64,000 bases of DNA from Defluviitalea raffinosedens (GCF_016908775.1 NZ_JAFBEP010000004.1:159022-223021); one strand, 5' to 3'. Positions 45,596 through 55,059 are shown, counted from the stretch's first letter. The notes: a model not told the origin generated them from the sequence alone. Translations and numbers: made by a program.

Positions 45596-45703
45596 AATAA
45601 CACTCCAAATTCTTTTTTTACTATATTAGCATAAATCTTAAATCTATTCATTGAGTATTTTGTAAAAATGTATTATACTTAATAGTGTAAGGAGGAATAT
45701 GTA

Positions 45704-46885
45704 ATGATTGGTATAAAATGGATAATTAAATTATGTGCCTTTGCTCAGGAAATTTTTCAGTATCTGTCTATGGATTTAGAAAATCAGGCTGTTTATTTAG
45801 AAGAAAAATCAAGATATAGGATGGCAAGAAAAAAATATATGCTACTCGATAATTATGAAAAAGTCATTGACTTAAGTCGCCGTCTTCAAGACTATAAGCA
45901 AGTATTCATTTATCAAGTAAAAAACAACCAAATATATGAAGCGATGCAAACAGCAGAAATCTATGAACTGTATGAACTGGGCGCTCCCCTTTGCGAGAAA
46001 GAAGGAGAGTTTATTAAAGCTGCTCACATGTACTCCTACTTCAATCCTATCAAAGCAGCATCCCTATATAAACAAGAACGCATCTGGGATAAAGCCGCTA
46101 ATTGTTACATAAAGGCTATGCAATGGCTTAGAGCAATCGAATGTATCGAGCACATTTCTTCGGAAGAATTAAAGAAAAAATATTATAAAAAAATTGAGCA
46201 AATAGGTGAGGAATTGTCTTCAAAAGGAAATTATGAAGAGGCCATAAAACTTTTTACACGAATCAATTCTTTAGAAAAAGCTTTAAATCTTTCTGAGCAA
46301 ATAAAGGATGAAAATACTTCTAAGATTCTTTATGAGCAATTGGCAAGACAAGCATTGGATCAGAATGATATTCAACAAGCTGCGTATTATTATGAAAAAT
46401 TGGATACTTCAAAAGCCTTTTCATTATATATAAAAATACAGGATATTGATAATGCTGCACGCCTGCTGATCAATCAAGAGAAATGGGAAGAAACTGTATA
46501 TTTGTATTTAAAAAATGAAAATGAAGACAAGGCTATAAAAATTGCAAAAGAACATAATTTACATGCTCTTTTACTTTCATATTATAAAGAAAAGAAAAAC
46601 TATGAAAAAATCTTATGGATTTTTGAAGAAACTAGTAATATCAATGAAGGTATTAAATATTTTAAAGAAGAAAATATGCTTGACTATGTTGCTCATTTGG
46701 CAAAACTACTGCCAAAGTCTTCTGAAACAGCTGCTGTTTTAAAGGACATTGGATATTATGAACAAGCAGCCCATTATTATCTTTTGGAAGACAATAAAGA
46801 AGAATGTAAAAATTGCTTGATGCTGTCCGGTAAAACTCCGTTAGAAATTGAAAATTACTTTTTTATTAAAAATTATCCTGCATAA
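45704..46885 (+). CDS. Alpha-solenoid (TPR-like) repeat protein, function unknown
   Basis: 393 residues made almost wholly of short helical hairpins. Units such as FIKAAHMYSYFNPIKAASLY, IWDKAANCYIKAMQWLRAIE, NYEEAIKLFTRINSLEKAL and QQAAYYYEKLDTSKAFSLYI repeat every 25-35 residues, each with A-A/Y-Y packing positions. The layout recalls eukaryotic WD40-less IFT/clathrin solenoids more than canonical TPRs. No enzyme domain, signal peptide or obvious membrane span apart from a hydrophobic first 20 residues. AGGAGG precedes the ATG. It stands alone between recU and the pseudouridine synthase gene, and a terminator follows. I do not recognise its family. Confidence 0.75.
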   Translation: MIGIKWIIKLCAFAQEIFQYLSMDLENQAVYLEEKSRYRMARKKYMLLDNYEKVIDLSRRLQDYKQVFIYQVKNNQIYEAMQTAEIYELYELGAPLCEKEGEFIKAAHMYSYFNPIKAASLYKQERIWDKAANCYIKAMQWLRAIECIEHISSEELKKKYYKKIEQIGEELSSKGNYEEAIKLFTRINSLEKALNLSEQIKDENTSKILYEQLARQALDQNDIQQAAYYYEKLDTSKAFSLYIKIQDIDNAARLLINQEKWEETVYLYLKNENEDKAIKIAKEHNLHALLLSYYKEKKNYEKILWIFEETSNINEGIKYFKEENMLDYVAHLAKLLPKSSETAAVLKDIGYYEQAAHYYLLEDNKEECKNCLMLSGKTPLEIENYFFIKNYPA

Positions 46886-46887
46886 TT

Positions 46888-46916
46888 TTAGGGTGAACAA
46901 TGTTCACCCTAATTAT
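46888..46916. terminator. Terminator between the solenoid gene and the pseudouridine synthase gene
   Basis: AGGGTGAACA (46890-46899) and TGTTCACCCT (46901-46910) form a tight stem followed by AATTATATTT. It may serve both convergent genes. Confidence 0.75.
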
Positions 46917-46931
46917 ATTTGAAAATATTTT

Positions 46932-47912
46932 TTAAAAATCAATCTTTAATTTTTCTTTGTCGCAAATCTCTCTGTATATATAGGGCAATTCTGCTTTAAA
47001 ACTATGATTTTCCAAGTACTTGAATTCCTCAGGGCATTCTGTAAACTTTACTTTATAGGCATGTAAAAACTGATGTTTCAAATGATATTTGGCTTTAAAA
47101 TAAGCATTAACTTTATTGTCTCCGTACTTACTATCTCCAATAATCGGATGGTTTATTTTAGAAAGATGGGCTCGAATTTGATGGGATCTTCCTGTAATAA
47201 GTTGTATTTCTAAAAGCGTATAATGAGAATTGCTTACTATGGGCCTGTAATGGGTTTCAACATATTTGCTTCCCTCTTCGTACGCATCAATGATTTCTAC
47301 TTCATTTGATTTTATGTTCTTCTTATGATAGCCTTTTAAAACTCCCGGTGTTTTTATAACACCTTTTACAATGGTTAAATAATACTTTTGGATTTTATTC
47401 TCTTTAATCATCTGATTCATCGTTTGAAGTGCGTTGAGCGATTTCCCCACAATAATGATCCCACTGGTATTTCTGTCTAGACGATTACAAATAGCAGGCG
47501 TAAAACCCGTAGCTTTTTTAGGGTTGTAGTCTCCTTTATCTACTAAATAAGACAAAACTTCATCCATCAATGTATTTTTATCATTATTTTTATCTGGATG
47601 AACAAGAAGCCCTAAAGGTTTATTGCACAGCAAGATATGCTCATCTTCAAATATGACTGAAAATGTTTTGTTGACTTTACGGACATATTTTTGCACACGA
47701 AATTGATCAATTGTCTCATCTGCTAGGTACAACTGTATGATATCACCTATTTGGAGTTTTTCATTTCCTTCTCCCTTTTTACCATTATATTTAATCCGCT
47801 TTTTTCTAAGCATTTTGTATATGAATCCCTTAGAACTCTGGTTCAAATATTTCATTAAAAATTTATCCAAACGTTGATTGGAATCATTCTGTGTAATGTG
47901 TATCTCTTTCAT
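46932..47912 (-). CDS. RluA-family 23S rRNA pseudouridine synthase
   Basis: 326 residues. An N-terminal S4 domain (RLDKFLMKYLNQ...IKYNGKKGEGNEKLQIGDII) precedes the catalytic domain with CNRLDRNTSGIIIVGKS, which has the catalytic Asp, and ITGRSHQIRAHLSKINHPIIGDSKYG. The size and S4 domain fit RluC/RluD-type enzymes, but the target uridine cannot be fixed from sequence. ATG 47912 follows GGGTGAGC; an eight-codon extension lacks a ribosome site. Confidence 0.92.
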   Translation of the reverse strand: MKEIHITQNDSNQRLDKFLMKYLNQSSKGFIYKMLRKKRIKYNGKKGEGNEKLQIGDIIQLYLADETIDQFRVQKYVRKVNKTFSVIFEDEHILLCNKPLGLLVHPDKNNDKNTLMDEVLSYLVDKGDYNPKKATGFTPAICNRLDRNTSGIIIVGKSLNALQTMNQMIKENKIQKYYLTIVKGVIKTPGVLKGYHKKNIKSNEVEIIDAYEEGSKYVETHYRPIVSNSHYTLLEIQLITGRSHQIRAHLSKINHPIIGDSKYGDNKVNAYFKAKYHLKHQFLHAYKVKFTECPEEFKYLENHSFKAELPYIYREICDKEKLKIDF

Positions 47913-47942
47913 CTGCTCACCCGTATCTTCTTTCATATCTTG

Positions 47943-47982
47943 ATCATAAGAAAATCGCCTGAACAGGCGATTTTCTTATGAT
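47943..47982 (-). terminator. Terminator of the copper-amine-oxidase-domain lipoprotein gene
   Basis: A 17-bp perfect stem pairs 47945-47961 with 47964-47980 (inner part TCGCCTG/CAGGCGA). A 15-base copy of the right arm, beginning ATTTTCTTATG, recurs at 47998-48012. Confidence 0.8.
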
Positions 47983-48017
47983 TATTTCCTTAAGATTATT
48001 TTCTTATGATTACAAAG

Positions 48018-49475
48018 TTATCGCTCAATATTAACTGTATTGGACTTCGCATCCCAAAGCACCTTATAGCCTAACTTTTCAAATTCTCTTGAAGGGATAT
48101 AGGAAGTTCCACCAATAACTTTAGCATTTAAGTAATTTTTTGCACCATTTTTCTCTACATAAGGTTGCTTTTTGGCTGAATCCCAATTTATATTTTCTCC
48201 TAATATGTTGCCAATCTCTTTTAAAGGAAGGTAAGAAGTTGAGTCAATCACTTTTATACCAAGTTTTCCTTCTTGATTACCTGATGTATAAGAACCATTC
48301 TTCAAATTAATATTTAATTTAATTGGTTCATTAATAGCGGATTCAGCTATCTTTCTTAATTCAGTCATTGTTAAGATATTCTCTGTTGGAACTGTAAAAG
48401 TAACAGAATCAATTCCCTTAACTGTTTGCTTTACTATGCAAGAACCCTTAAACGATTTTTCAGCATTTGCAGCATCATGATAATTAATTTTTCCACTAAA
48501 ATCTACAACATATGCATTATCTTTTGTTTTTTCAAGAGAATATTCAAACTGAGATCCTTCCCACATGCTAATTGAACTGTCAACAGCCGATAAACCAAGA
48601 TCAATTTGAGATTTATATAATTCTTTATTATCTTTAATATTATTCACCATACTATTTAAAAACATATTAACTTCATTAATTTTATCATTATCCAGTCCAA
48701 GATTAGGTATTTCTTGCTTTAAATAAACGTCCAATTCTTCAATATGATCTATTGAGTATTTAAGGAAAGAAGCAAAAACATTTACTGTATCCTGTAATGA
48801 CAAAGAAACAGTATATTTATTATTGCTTTCTTTAACAATGCCCATTTCATATTCATCGTATACTTTTTCCATTAAATCTTTGTAGTTCTTTTGCCATTCT
48901 TTATTCATTTTAACAAAAGAACCAAGATCAAAATATACTTTAGTTAATTGCTCTGCAAGAAGTTCGCTGTTATACAATTCTGTAAACATATCCTTCATTT
49001 CTTGCCTGTCAATACTTATGTACTGAACACTCGCAAATTCCCGATCAATTTCACGGTTTGTCTCTTCGTTTCCGAAGCTTTTTATGTAATTAAAAAAATC
49101 ATCCATTTTTAAGTAAACTTTATTTCCATCGCTTAAGACTGTCAAAAGTACTTTTTGCTCTCCGGTGTTCTTATTTTGAATATAGTTTGTAAAAATTAAT
49201 TTTGAAGCTACAGTATCAATTTTTGCATCAAAAGTAAAATTATAATTATTAAGAATCGATTGAACTAGAGACAGCTCTTGTGACGATAATCCAAATAGTT
49301 CGGGATCCACTTGGTCCAGAGAAAAACTCATTTCTCCAGTAATTTGATATTTATCTAAGCCATTCATTTCTTGCGAAAGATTATAAAGTCCCTTTTCTTC
49401 TTTACTACATCCCGTTAACAAAGAAAAAATCATAACCATAATTAATACCAGTGGAAAAACCCTGATCTTTTTCAT
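48018..49475 (-). CDS. Lipoprotein with C-terminal copper-amine-oxidase N-terminal-type domain
   Basis: 485 residues. A lipoprotein signal (LVLIMVMIFSLLTGC) is followed by a long helical and beta region without a recognised fold, and a C-terminal domain (about 400-485) with GKLGIKVIDSTSYLPLKEIGNILG and KVIGGTSYIPSREFEKLGYKVLWD, a duplicated copper amine oxidase N-terminal repeat (PF07833). This domain is a wall-binding or dimerisation module in Firmicutes and does not imply copper. GGAGG precedes the ATG at 49475. It is a single-gene unit with its own terminator. Confidence 0.82.
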   Translation of the reverse strand: MKKIRVFPLVLIMVMIFSLLTGCSKEEKGLYNLSQEMNGLDKYQITGEMSFSLDQVDPELFGLSSQELSLVQSILNNYNFTFDAKIDTVASKLIFTNYIQNKNTGEQKVLLTVLSDGNKVYLKMDDFFNYIKSFGNEETNREIDREFASVQYISIDRQEMKDMFTELYNSELLAEQLTKVYFDLGSFVKMNKEWQKNYKDLMEKVYDEYEMGIVKESNNKYTVSLSLQDTVNVFASFLKYSIDHIEELDVYLKQEIPNLGLDNDKINEVNMFLNSMVNNIKDNKELYKSQIDLGLSAVDSSISMWEGSQFEYSLEKTKDNAYVVDFSGKINYHDAANAEKSFKGSCIVKQTVKGIDSVTFTVPTENILTMTELRKIAESAINEPIKLNINLKNGSYTSGNQEGKLGIKVIDSTSYLPLKEIGNILGENINWDSAKKQPYVEKNGAKNYLNAKVIGGTSYIPSREFEKLGYKVLWDAKSNTVNIER

Positions 49476-49573
49476 TAACATACCTCCATTCACACTTTTA
49501 ATTTATTCCAGATTAATCATATCATAGTATAATAAAAACTACAATGATAATTTATCCTTAAAACAGGCGAATA

Positions 49574-50137
49574 TTATATTGCAGCAGTCTTCAGTGCTTC
49601 TACAAATACCTCCTGGCTTTCTGAATCTCTTACTTCTTTATTTTCCAATCGTTTTAATAATTGATTCAATTCCCCTTTTGCACCTTGAATAAAGATCACC
49701 TTATCTTTCAAGCCTTTTTGCTTTGCAATTCTTTTCATAGTTTCTATATTTTTGCTGGTGTTTTTATGTTCCTTATCCAAAATGCAATAAATATGCTGAT
49801 CACTAATAAGCACATGATCAATAGAGGTCATCCCCTTACTATCGCCAAATAAAGCACTGTTCCAAACAATATAAGCATGAGGAAGACTTTCAAGCTGTTT
49901 CGCCACCTCACGGCTTCCATCTTTAAACGGAATAATAGAAATGTATTGAACACCATTCTGTGCAACAACCAAAGTAAACAAGATCGCTACAAGGGTAAAA
50001 ATATTGTTTCTGGTCTTAGTTAAAATTAGTCCTAAAATAAATATTCCCAGCATAATACTTAAACTGATTGCCGTACGAGTAAAATATTTGAGCTTTCTTT
50101 TCTTTATGTAATCTGCTTCTTGTATAACCTTTGCCAT
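49574..50137 (-). CDS. Two-helix membrane protein with possible NERD-like soluble domain
   Basis: 187 residues. Two adjacent membrane helices (about 20-60: FTRTAISLSIMLGIFILGLILT, FTLVAILFTLVVAQNG) are followed by a soluble domain. The sequence SIDHVLISDQHIYCILDKEHKNTSKN recalls the NERD nuclease-like motif, but the catalytic residues are not clear. GGGGGC precedes ATG 50137; a 15-codon extension is rejected. The family is not recognised with confidence. Confidence 0.65.
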   Translation of the reverse strand: MAKVIQEADYIKKRKLKYFTRTAISLSIMLGIFILGLILTKTRNNIFTLVAILFTLVVAQNGVQYISIIPFKDGSREVAKQLESLPHAYIVWNSALFGDSKGMTSIDHVLISDQHIYCILDKEHKNTSKNIETMKRIAKQKGLKDKVIFIQGAKGELNQLLKRLENKEVRDSESQEVFVEALKTAAI

Positions 50138-50213
50138 TTTATGCCCCCATCTCTGTTTTGATTTTTCATTAAATGAATGCACTCGTACCTTAGTGTATCA
50201 AAAAAAATGAAAA

Positions 50214-50244
50214 AAGAAAAGTCTGCATAAACACAGACCTTTCA
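50214..50244 (-). terminator. Terminator of the PreP-like protease gene
   Basis: GTCTG (50221-50225) and CAGAC (50234-50238), extended by A-T pairs, form a hairpin followed on the minus strand by TTTTCTTTTTT. Confidence 0.65.
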
Positions 50245-50247
50245 AAA

Positions 50248-53169
50248 TTATTTAAATACATCAATTAAGTGTTCAAATATGTCTTTGTTTTCTTTAATGA
50301 CATCTTTATTTCCCATTACACAAATATAATTCTGCTGTGATAATTCTTGCATCATCTTTTTATAATTTATAATATCTTTTTTTCTTGTGCCTAAGATCTC
50401 ATCTCTTTCTTTTTGAATATCTTCATAAGTTATTTTACTGATGTACTGAGATACGGCCTTTTCTCCTTTCATGGAAGGGCTAAGAGGGAAATCATATTTG
50501 CTGATGGTGCCTATAATATATTTTGTCATTTCTCTTTCATTAGCATCAAATTTTTCAAGATATTCTCCTGCTTCATCATATACCTTTAATGTCTTTTTTA
50601 AGTTAGGATCTCTGTAGGAAGAGAAATAGACATTTCCATTTCTTGAAAAGTTAATAAATGCACCATAAGCTCCACCTTGAACACGAACTCTGTTCCAAAG
50701 ATAATCTAACCCGATAATGGTTTTCAATACTTGAAGGCTGCCTGAATAAGGATATCCTAATTCTAAGAAATTATAACCTTTTGCCACATATTGAATATCA
50801 CTTTGAGTCATTAATCCTTCATTCTTAATGGAAAAATCAAAAGAATATTTTTGCTGTGTAACAGGAGCAGTATTCAATGAACCAAGTAATTCCGTTATAT
50901 GTTTTTGGAACTCCACGTAATCTTCTTCTTGAGCAGTTACACCAATAAGCAAATTATTCACATTAAAAATTTGATTTGCTGCTTCTTTTAAATTTGCAAT
51001 CAATTCTTTCTTCCTGGATTCAAAGTTTTCTTCAATGTCCTCTACAAATTTGTAGAACGAAAAACCTTTCAATATTTCAGCAAACTGACCTTTCTCTGAA
51101 AAATAAGCCAAAAGTCTGTCAGAAACAACACTATGCCCCTGGCTATTTAATGCCATCTCCATACGGGATTTCATTTCTCTGATGATCTCTAAAAGACGTT
51201 TGTCATTTTCAAAAGAAGTTGCAATAATAATTTCTTTCATCAAACCAATTAATTGAGGAAGTTTTTCAGTAAGAGCTTTTGCTTTTACAATAAATTTGCT
51301 TTCATAAGCTTTTGAGTCACCATTCATACCATAAGTCTCTGCATAGAAATGTATACCCCCGGTATGGATATTGATTTCATTAGCTAAATCAGCATAAGAA
51401 TACTTTTCAGTATCCATTTTACCTAAAATACCAACTAACATTCCTGCATATGGAATAAGTTTTTGCTCTACAACTTTCAAATCAAAATAAAGATTCAGAT
51501 AGGTGATTTTATTTGTAAACAAAGGATGGAACAATACTTTTACATCATTTTCTACCTTTTCTTCCTGGGGTATTTTTTCTGCTTCCTTATTAATATCACT
51601 TAAAGATAACACTGGTATTTTTTCTATATCTTTCGGATCATCTGGCGTCGTTTGTCTTTCCTTTAATTTTTCCGTTTGATGAATTAGTTCGTTAATTTCT
51701 TGATCTGATAACTTAGCTTTATACTCTGAAAGTTTTTGCTTAACTTTTTTAGTTCTTTCTTCTAATAATCCCTTTTTAGGATTGAGTATAAGCAAGGTTC
51801 CATGAGTATTATCAAGAATGTATTTTCTGATTAAATTTTCAAAATAAGGAGAGGTAAAACTTTCTTTGATTTTTTCTAATGTAGGCTCATATTGAAGATT
51901 GATCAGAGGATCTGAATCATAGAGCCAACTGTCCATCACCTTAATGGCATATATAAGCCCCTTTGGATAACTTCGAGTATCTGCTTCACGAAGAGAAAAT
52001 TCCTTTGAATTTACTGCAGCTTGAATAAGCTTTTTATCAATTCCGTCATTGACCAATTTATTTAAGGTATCATATACTGTTTTCTCAAATAATTCTTTTT
52101 TATCCTTATCAGAATTTTTAACCACAATGCTGAAAATAGGCTGCTGAATACTCATGTCAAAACTGCCAAAAACGTCTTTTCCGATTCCAGCGTCCAATAA
52201 TGCTTTCTTAAGAGGAGCAGCCGGAGTTTCAAGAAGCAAATATTCCAAAATTTGAAAAGCTAAATATATTTCCGGATTTGTTGATCGATCTATTGCATAA
52301 TTTAAACTTAAAAAAGTTTTTTCTCGTTCTCCTTCTTCAGGAGAGATTGGATAATCCACATGGATTTCTTTGATCTTATCAAAGGATTCTTGAATGGGTA
52401 TTGATGAATCAATATCCTGCTTATCAAAATTGCTTAAGTATTCTTCGTTAATAAACTTCATCTGTTCTTCAAGATTTCCATTACCATAAAGGTATATATA
52501 ACTATTAGAAGGATGATAATATTTTTTATGGAAAGCAAGAAAGTCTTCATAAGTTAAATCTGGAATATATTCCGGATCTCCTCCCGATTCTACACCATAA
52601 GGTGTGTCAGGCAATACTGATTCCTGAATCTTTCTAAAGAGAATGGCTTCGGGTGATGAAAAAGCGCCTTTCATTTCATTGTAAACGACTCCCTTATAGG
52701 TTATATCATCTTCTGGTTTCTCCAACTCATAATGCCAGCCTTCCTGCATCAATATTTCCGGATATTTGTAAATATTAGGGTAAAATACCGCATCAAGATA
52801 TACATCCATTAGATTCATAAAGTCTTTTTCGTTGGTACTGGCAATTGGGTACATTGTTTTATCAGAGAAAGTCATAGCATTCAAATATGTATTTAATGAA
52901 CCCTTTGCCAGTTCAACAAAAGGATCTTTAGCCGGAAACTTTCTGGAACCACATAATACCGAATGCTCTAGTATATGAGGCAGTCCTGTACTATCCGTTG
53001 GAGGTGTTCTGAATGTAATGGCAAATACTTTGTTTTCATCGTCATTTTCTATATTAAGTAATTTAGCACCACTTTTTTCATGAACAAACAGGCGAGCTGT
53101 AGAATTCAATTCTTTAACTTGCTTTTCATCAAGCAGTTTAAATCCATGTATTATACTCTTTAATTCCAT
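50248..53169 (-). CDS. M16C metalloprotease, presequence protease (PreP)/insulinase-like
   Basis: 973 residues, full length for the family, which degrades peptides inside a closed chamber. The inverted zinc motif HILEHSVLCGS is near residue 63, with the third ligand in NEMKGAFSSPE about 100 residues later. The C-terminal inactive repeats include RVQGGAYGAF. No signal peptide, so it is cytoplasmic. AGGAGATGAG precedes the ATG. A single-gene unit with a terminator at 50214. Confidence 0.94.
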   Translation of the reverse strand: MELKSIIHGFKLLDEKQVKELNSTARLFVHEKSGAKLLNIENDDENKVFAITFRTPPTDSTGLPHILEHSVLCGSRKFPAKDPFVELAKGSLNTYLNAMTFSDKTMYPIASTNEKDFMNLMDVYLDAVFYPNIYKYPEILMQEGWHYELEKPEDDITYKGVVYNEMKGAFSSPEAILFRKIQESVLPDTPYGVESGGDPEYIPDLTYEDFLAFHKKYYHPSNSYIYLYGNGNLEEQMKFINEEYLSNFDKQDIDSSIPIQESFDKIKEIHVDYPISPEEGEREKTFLSLNYAIDRSTNPEIYLAFQILEYLLLETPAAPLKKALLDAGIGKDVFGSFDMSIQQPIFSIVVKNSDKDKKELFEKTVYDTLNKLVNDGIDKKLIQAAVNSKEFSLREADTRSYPKGLIYAIKVMDSWLYDSDPLINLQYEPTLEKIKESFTSPYFENLIRKYILDNTHGTLLILNPKKGLLEERTKKVKQKLSEYKAKLSDQEINELIHQTEKLKERQTTPDDPKDIEKIPVLSLSDINKEAEKIPQEEKVENDVKVLFHPLFTNKITYLNLYFDLKVVEQKLIPYAGMLVGILGKMDTEKYSYADLANEINIHTGGIHFYAETYGMNGDSKAYESKFIVKAKALTEKLPQLIGLMKEIIIATSFENDKRLLEIIREMKSRMEMALNSQGHSVVSDRLLAYFSEKGQFAEILKGFSFYKFVEDIEENFESRKKELIANLKEAANQIFNVNNLLIGVTAQEEDYVEFQKHITELLGSLNTAPVTQQKYSFDFSIKNEGLMTQSDIQYVAKGYNFLELGYPYSGSLQVLKTIIGLDYLWNRVRVQGGAYGAFINFSRNGNVYFSSYRDPNLKKTLKVYDEAGEYLEKFDANEREMTKYIIGTISKYDFPLSPSMKGEKAVSQYISKITYEDIQKERDEILGTRKKDIINYKKMMQELSQQNYICVMGNKDVIKENKDIFEHLIDVFK

Positions 53170-53247
53170 GCACTCATCTCCTAAATTTCTTTTTTAGATT
53201 TATATTTTCCAATTAATAAATTATATACTAATACATAAGTAATATAC

Positions 53248-54009
53248 TTAATTCCATTTAAACATTTTTAAAATCCATCTGTGAGGAATCATTCTAGAAA
53301 TGAGCTTTAACAACTTCATGGGAATCCCATAAACAGATTCCATCTTGTTTTGCTCAGAATCTTGCAATGCCTTGGCCACTACATCTTTTGACTTTACCAT
53401 AAACTTAGCTTTCCAATCTAAAGGTTTTCCTTTCGAAGAAGCAACCTTAAAAAATTCTGTTTTCACTGGACCCGGACAAACTGCCAGCACATCAATCCCT
53501 TTGCCTTTAAGTTCAATCCCCAAAGCTTTACTGAAATGTAAAACATATGCCTTTGTGGCTGCGTAAACGTTAAAACCTGGTTGCGGCAAAAATGCTGCCG
53601 AAGAAGCAATTTGAATAATTTTCGAACCTTTGGGCATATAAGGAATAACACCATATGTCATGGCTGTCAGTGCCTTTATGTTTAAATCAATCATATCCAA
53701 CTGCTCATCTAACTCTAATTCAGTAAAAGAACCTATTTTTCCAAAACCGGCACTGTTTATAAGAAATAAAACCTTTGGCTTTTCAGCATTTAATTTGCTT
53801 ATAACTTTACTTACTCCTTCTCTTTTAGATAAGTCTGCGTCAATGACTATTCCTTTCGAGTTCTTAAGGTTATCTGCCAACTTTTTCATTTTTTCTTTTC
53901 TTCGTGCAATCATCCAAATTTCATCTAATTCATATTTACTGTCTAATTGTCTCACAAAATCCTTCCCTAAGCCTGAAGATGCGCCTGTTATAATGGCAAT
54001 GTTCTTCAT
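53248..54009 (-). CDS. Short-chain dehydrogenase/reductase
   Basis: 253 residues. NAD(P)-binding motif TGASSGLGKDF, acidic-strand region DADLSKREG, NSAGFG near residue 83, active-site Ser in QIASSAAFLPQPG and the catalytic Tyr-Lys in YAATKAYVLHFSKAL. The PGPVKTEFF loop near residue 180 is typical of the DltE/classical SDR group. The substrate cannot be inferred. GGGGTGG precedes the ATG. A C-terminal basic hydrophobic helix (MKLLKLISRMIPHRWILKMF) could attach it to the membrane. Confidence 0.9.
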   Translation of the reverse strand: MKNIAIITGASSGLGKDFVRQLDSKYELDEIWMIARRKEKMKKLADNLKNSKGIVIDADLSKREGVSKVISKLNAEKPKVLFLINSAGFGKIGSFTELELDEQLDMIDLNIKALTAMTYGVIPYMPKGSKIIQIASSAAFLPQPGFNVYAATKAYVLHFSKALGIELKGKGIDVLAVCPGPVKTEFFKVASSKGKPLDWKAKFMVKSKDVVAKALQDSEQNKMESVYGIPMKLLKLISRMIPHRWILKMFKWN

Positions 54010-54041
54010 TTTGCCACCCCTTTTTTATTAAGTATTTATGA

Positions 54042-54074
54042 TCAAAAAGCAGCCCTTCTTATTCGGGCTGCTTT
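54042..54074 (-). terminator. Terminator of the YHS-domain gene
   Basis: AAGCAGCCC (54047-54055) and GGGCTGCTT (54065-54073) form a GC-rich stem followed on the minus strand by TTTTTGATC. It overlaps the end of the gene. Confidence 0.85.
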
Positions 54075-54382
54075 AAATGTTCTTGAATAAATTTTTCACG
54101 GCAATCCCAACTACAAAAATAAAAAGTCTCTGTTCCTCGTGAAAGTTGATAGCCATGATGCTTCTCAATAAATTTTCCACATACCGGATCTTCAACCATT
54201 TCTATAGGAACATCAGACTGCTGCTCCAAACCTGACTCTCGATCTGTCTGTTCAGAATGAATCTGATTTTCCTCTTTTTCTTGAAGCTGTCTCTGATGTT
54301 GAAGAAGTCTGGCTGTCCTAAGCATTCTCGAAAACATCCACCAAATTACAATCATCCATAAAAAATTACTAAGTGTTTCCAT
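54059..54382 (-). CDS. YHS-domain membrane-anchored protein
   Basis: 107 residues. An N-terminal membrane helix (METLSNFLWMIVIWWMFSRM) is followed by a Gln/Glu-rich linker and a YHS domain at about 65-105: VEDPVCGKFIEKHHGYQLSRG and ETFYFCSWDCREKFI. The domain has the three expected cysteines (PVCG, YFCSWDC), a probable metal site. The ATG at 54382 follows AGAGGTG. It is preceded by a zinc-ribbon gene and a CsoR-like gene, which suggests a role in metal handling. Confidence 0.82.
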   Translation of the reverse strand: METLSNFLWMIVIWWMFSRMLRTARLLQHQRQLQEKEENQIHSEQTDRESGLEQQSDVPIEMVEDPVCGKFIEKHHGYQLSRGTETFYFCSWDCREKFIQEHLKQPE

Positions 54383-54400
54383 CAATATCACCTCTCTACA

Positions 54401-54577
54401 CTACGATGCCATTTTTTCCTGCTTAATCAGTATTAATTCTCCATCTTCTTTTATTTCATAAATTTCTAGCATACTATCTTTCACCACAATTTCGAGATTA
54501 CAGTAAGGACAATAATATCTGATTCTTCCTAATGTACCCAAACGCTGGTTGCCGCATACTGGGCATTCCATATTCAT
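54401..54577 (-). CDS. Small zinc-ribbon protein, 58 residues
   Basis: Reads MNMECPVCGNQRLGTLGRIR and then YYCPYCNLEIVVKD, a classic CPxC...CPYC zinc ribbon, with an acidic tail ending EKMAS. AGGAAGTG precedes the ATG at 54577. It lies 19 bases before the YHS gene and about 90 bases after the CsoR-like gene. Too short for a length-based gene finder but coding in style: ATG, ribosome site and a full domain are present. Confidence 0.78.
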   Translation of the reverse strand: MNMECPVCGNQRLGTLGRIRYYCPYCNLEIVVKDSMLEIYEIKEDGELILIKQEKMAS

Positions 54578-54670
54578 TCACTTCCTTATTCTATAGAATA
54601 AAATATACTCATAGTATATTATAATATATAAATATGAAAAAATTATGAACAATTCTTGAACAAGTATGTT

Positions 54671-54937
54671 TTATTTCATATATTTATCTAAAATCATTAT
54701 AATTTCCTCTATTTTTTCTTCTCCTTCTCCATTAAGCAGAGCATGTCTTACACAACCATGGATATGTTGCTTTAATACTGTAAGATTACTTTTTTTGAGC
54801 AACGCCTGAACTGCCAAAATTTGCTTAGATATATCGATACAGTATCTGTCCTCTTCAACCATACGAATAATTCCATCTAATTGTCCTCTTGCAGTTTTTA
54901 AAAGATTGAGTACTTCTTTTTTGTCTTTTTCAATCAA
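54671..54937 (-). CDS. CsoR-family metal-responsive transcriptional repressor
   Basis: 88 residues of the DUF156 four-helix fold: KEVLNLLKTARGQLDGIIRMVEEDRYCIDI, then AVQALLKKSNLTVLKQHIHGCVRHAL. Cys (RYCID), His (HIHGC) and Cys of the copper-binding C-H-C set are conserved. I take the TTG at 54937 as start because AGGAG precedes it by eight bases; the longest open frame adds 18 codons without a site. Tandem TTGTTCA repeats (54641-54660 region) downstream of the gene could be its operator for the YHS/zinc-ribbon pair. Confidence 0.85.
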   Translation of the reverse strand: MIEKDKKEVLNLLKTARGQLDGIIRMVEEDRYCIDISKQILAVQALLKKSNLTVLKQHIHGCVRHALLNGEGEEKIEEIIMILDKYMK

Positions 54938-55059
54938 ACCATTCACTCCTAATCTAAAGAAAATTCCTATGAAATGAAACTCTACTTCCATATTTTAATA
55001 CTTATTATAGCATAATTATTGTCAAATCAACCTGTATCTAAATATAAATCTTTCCAAAT

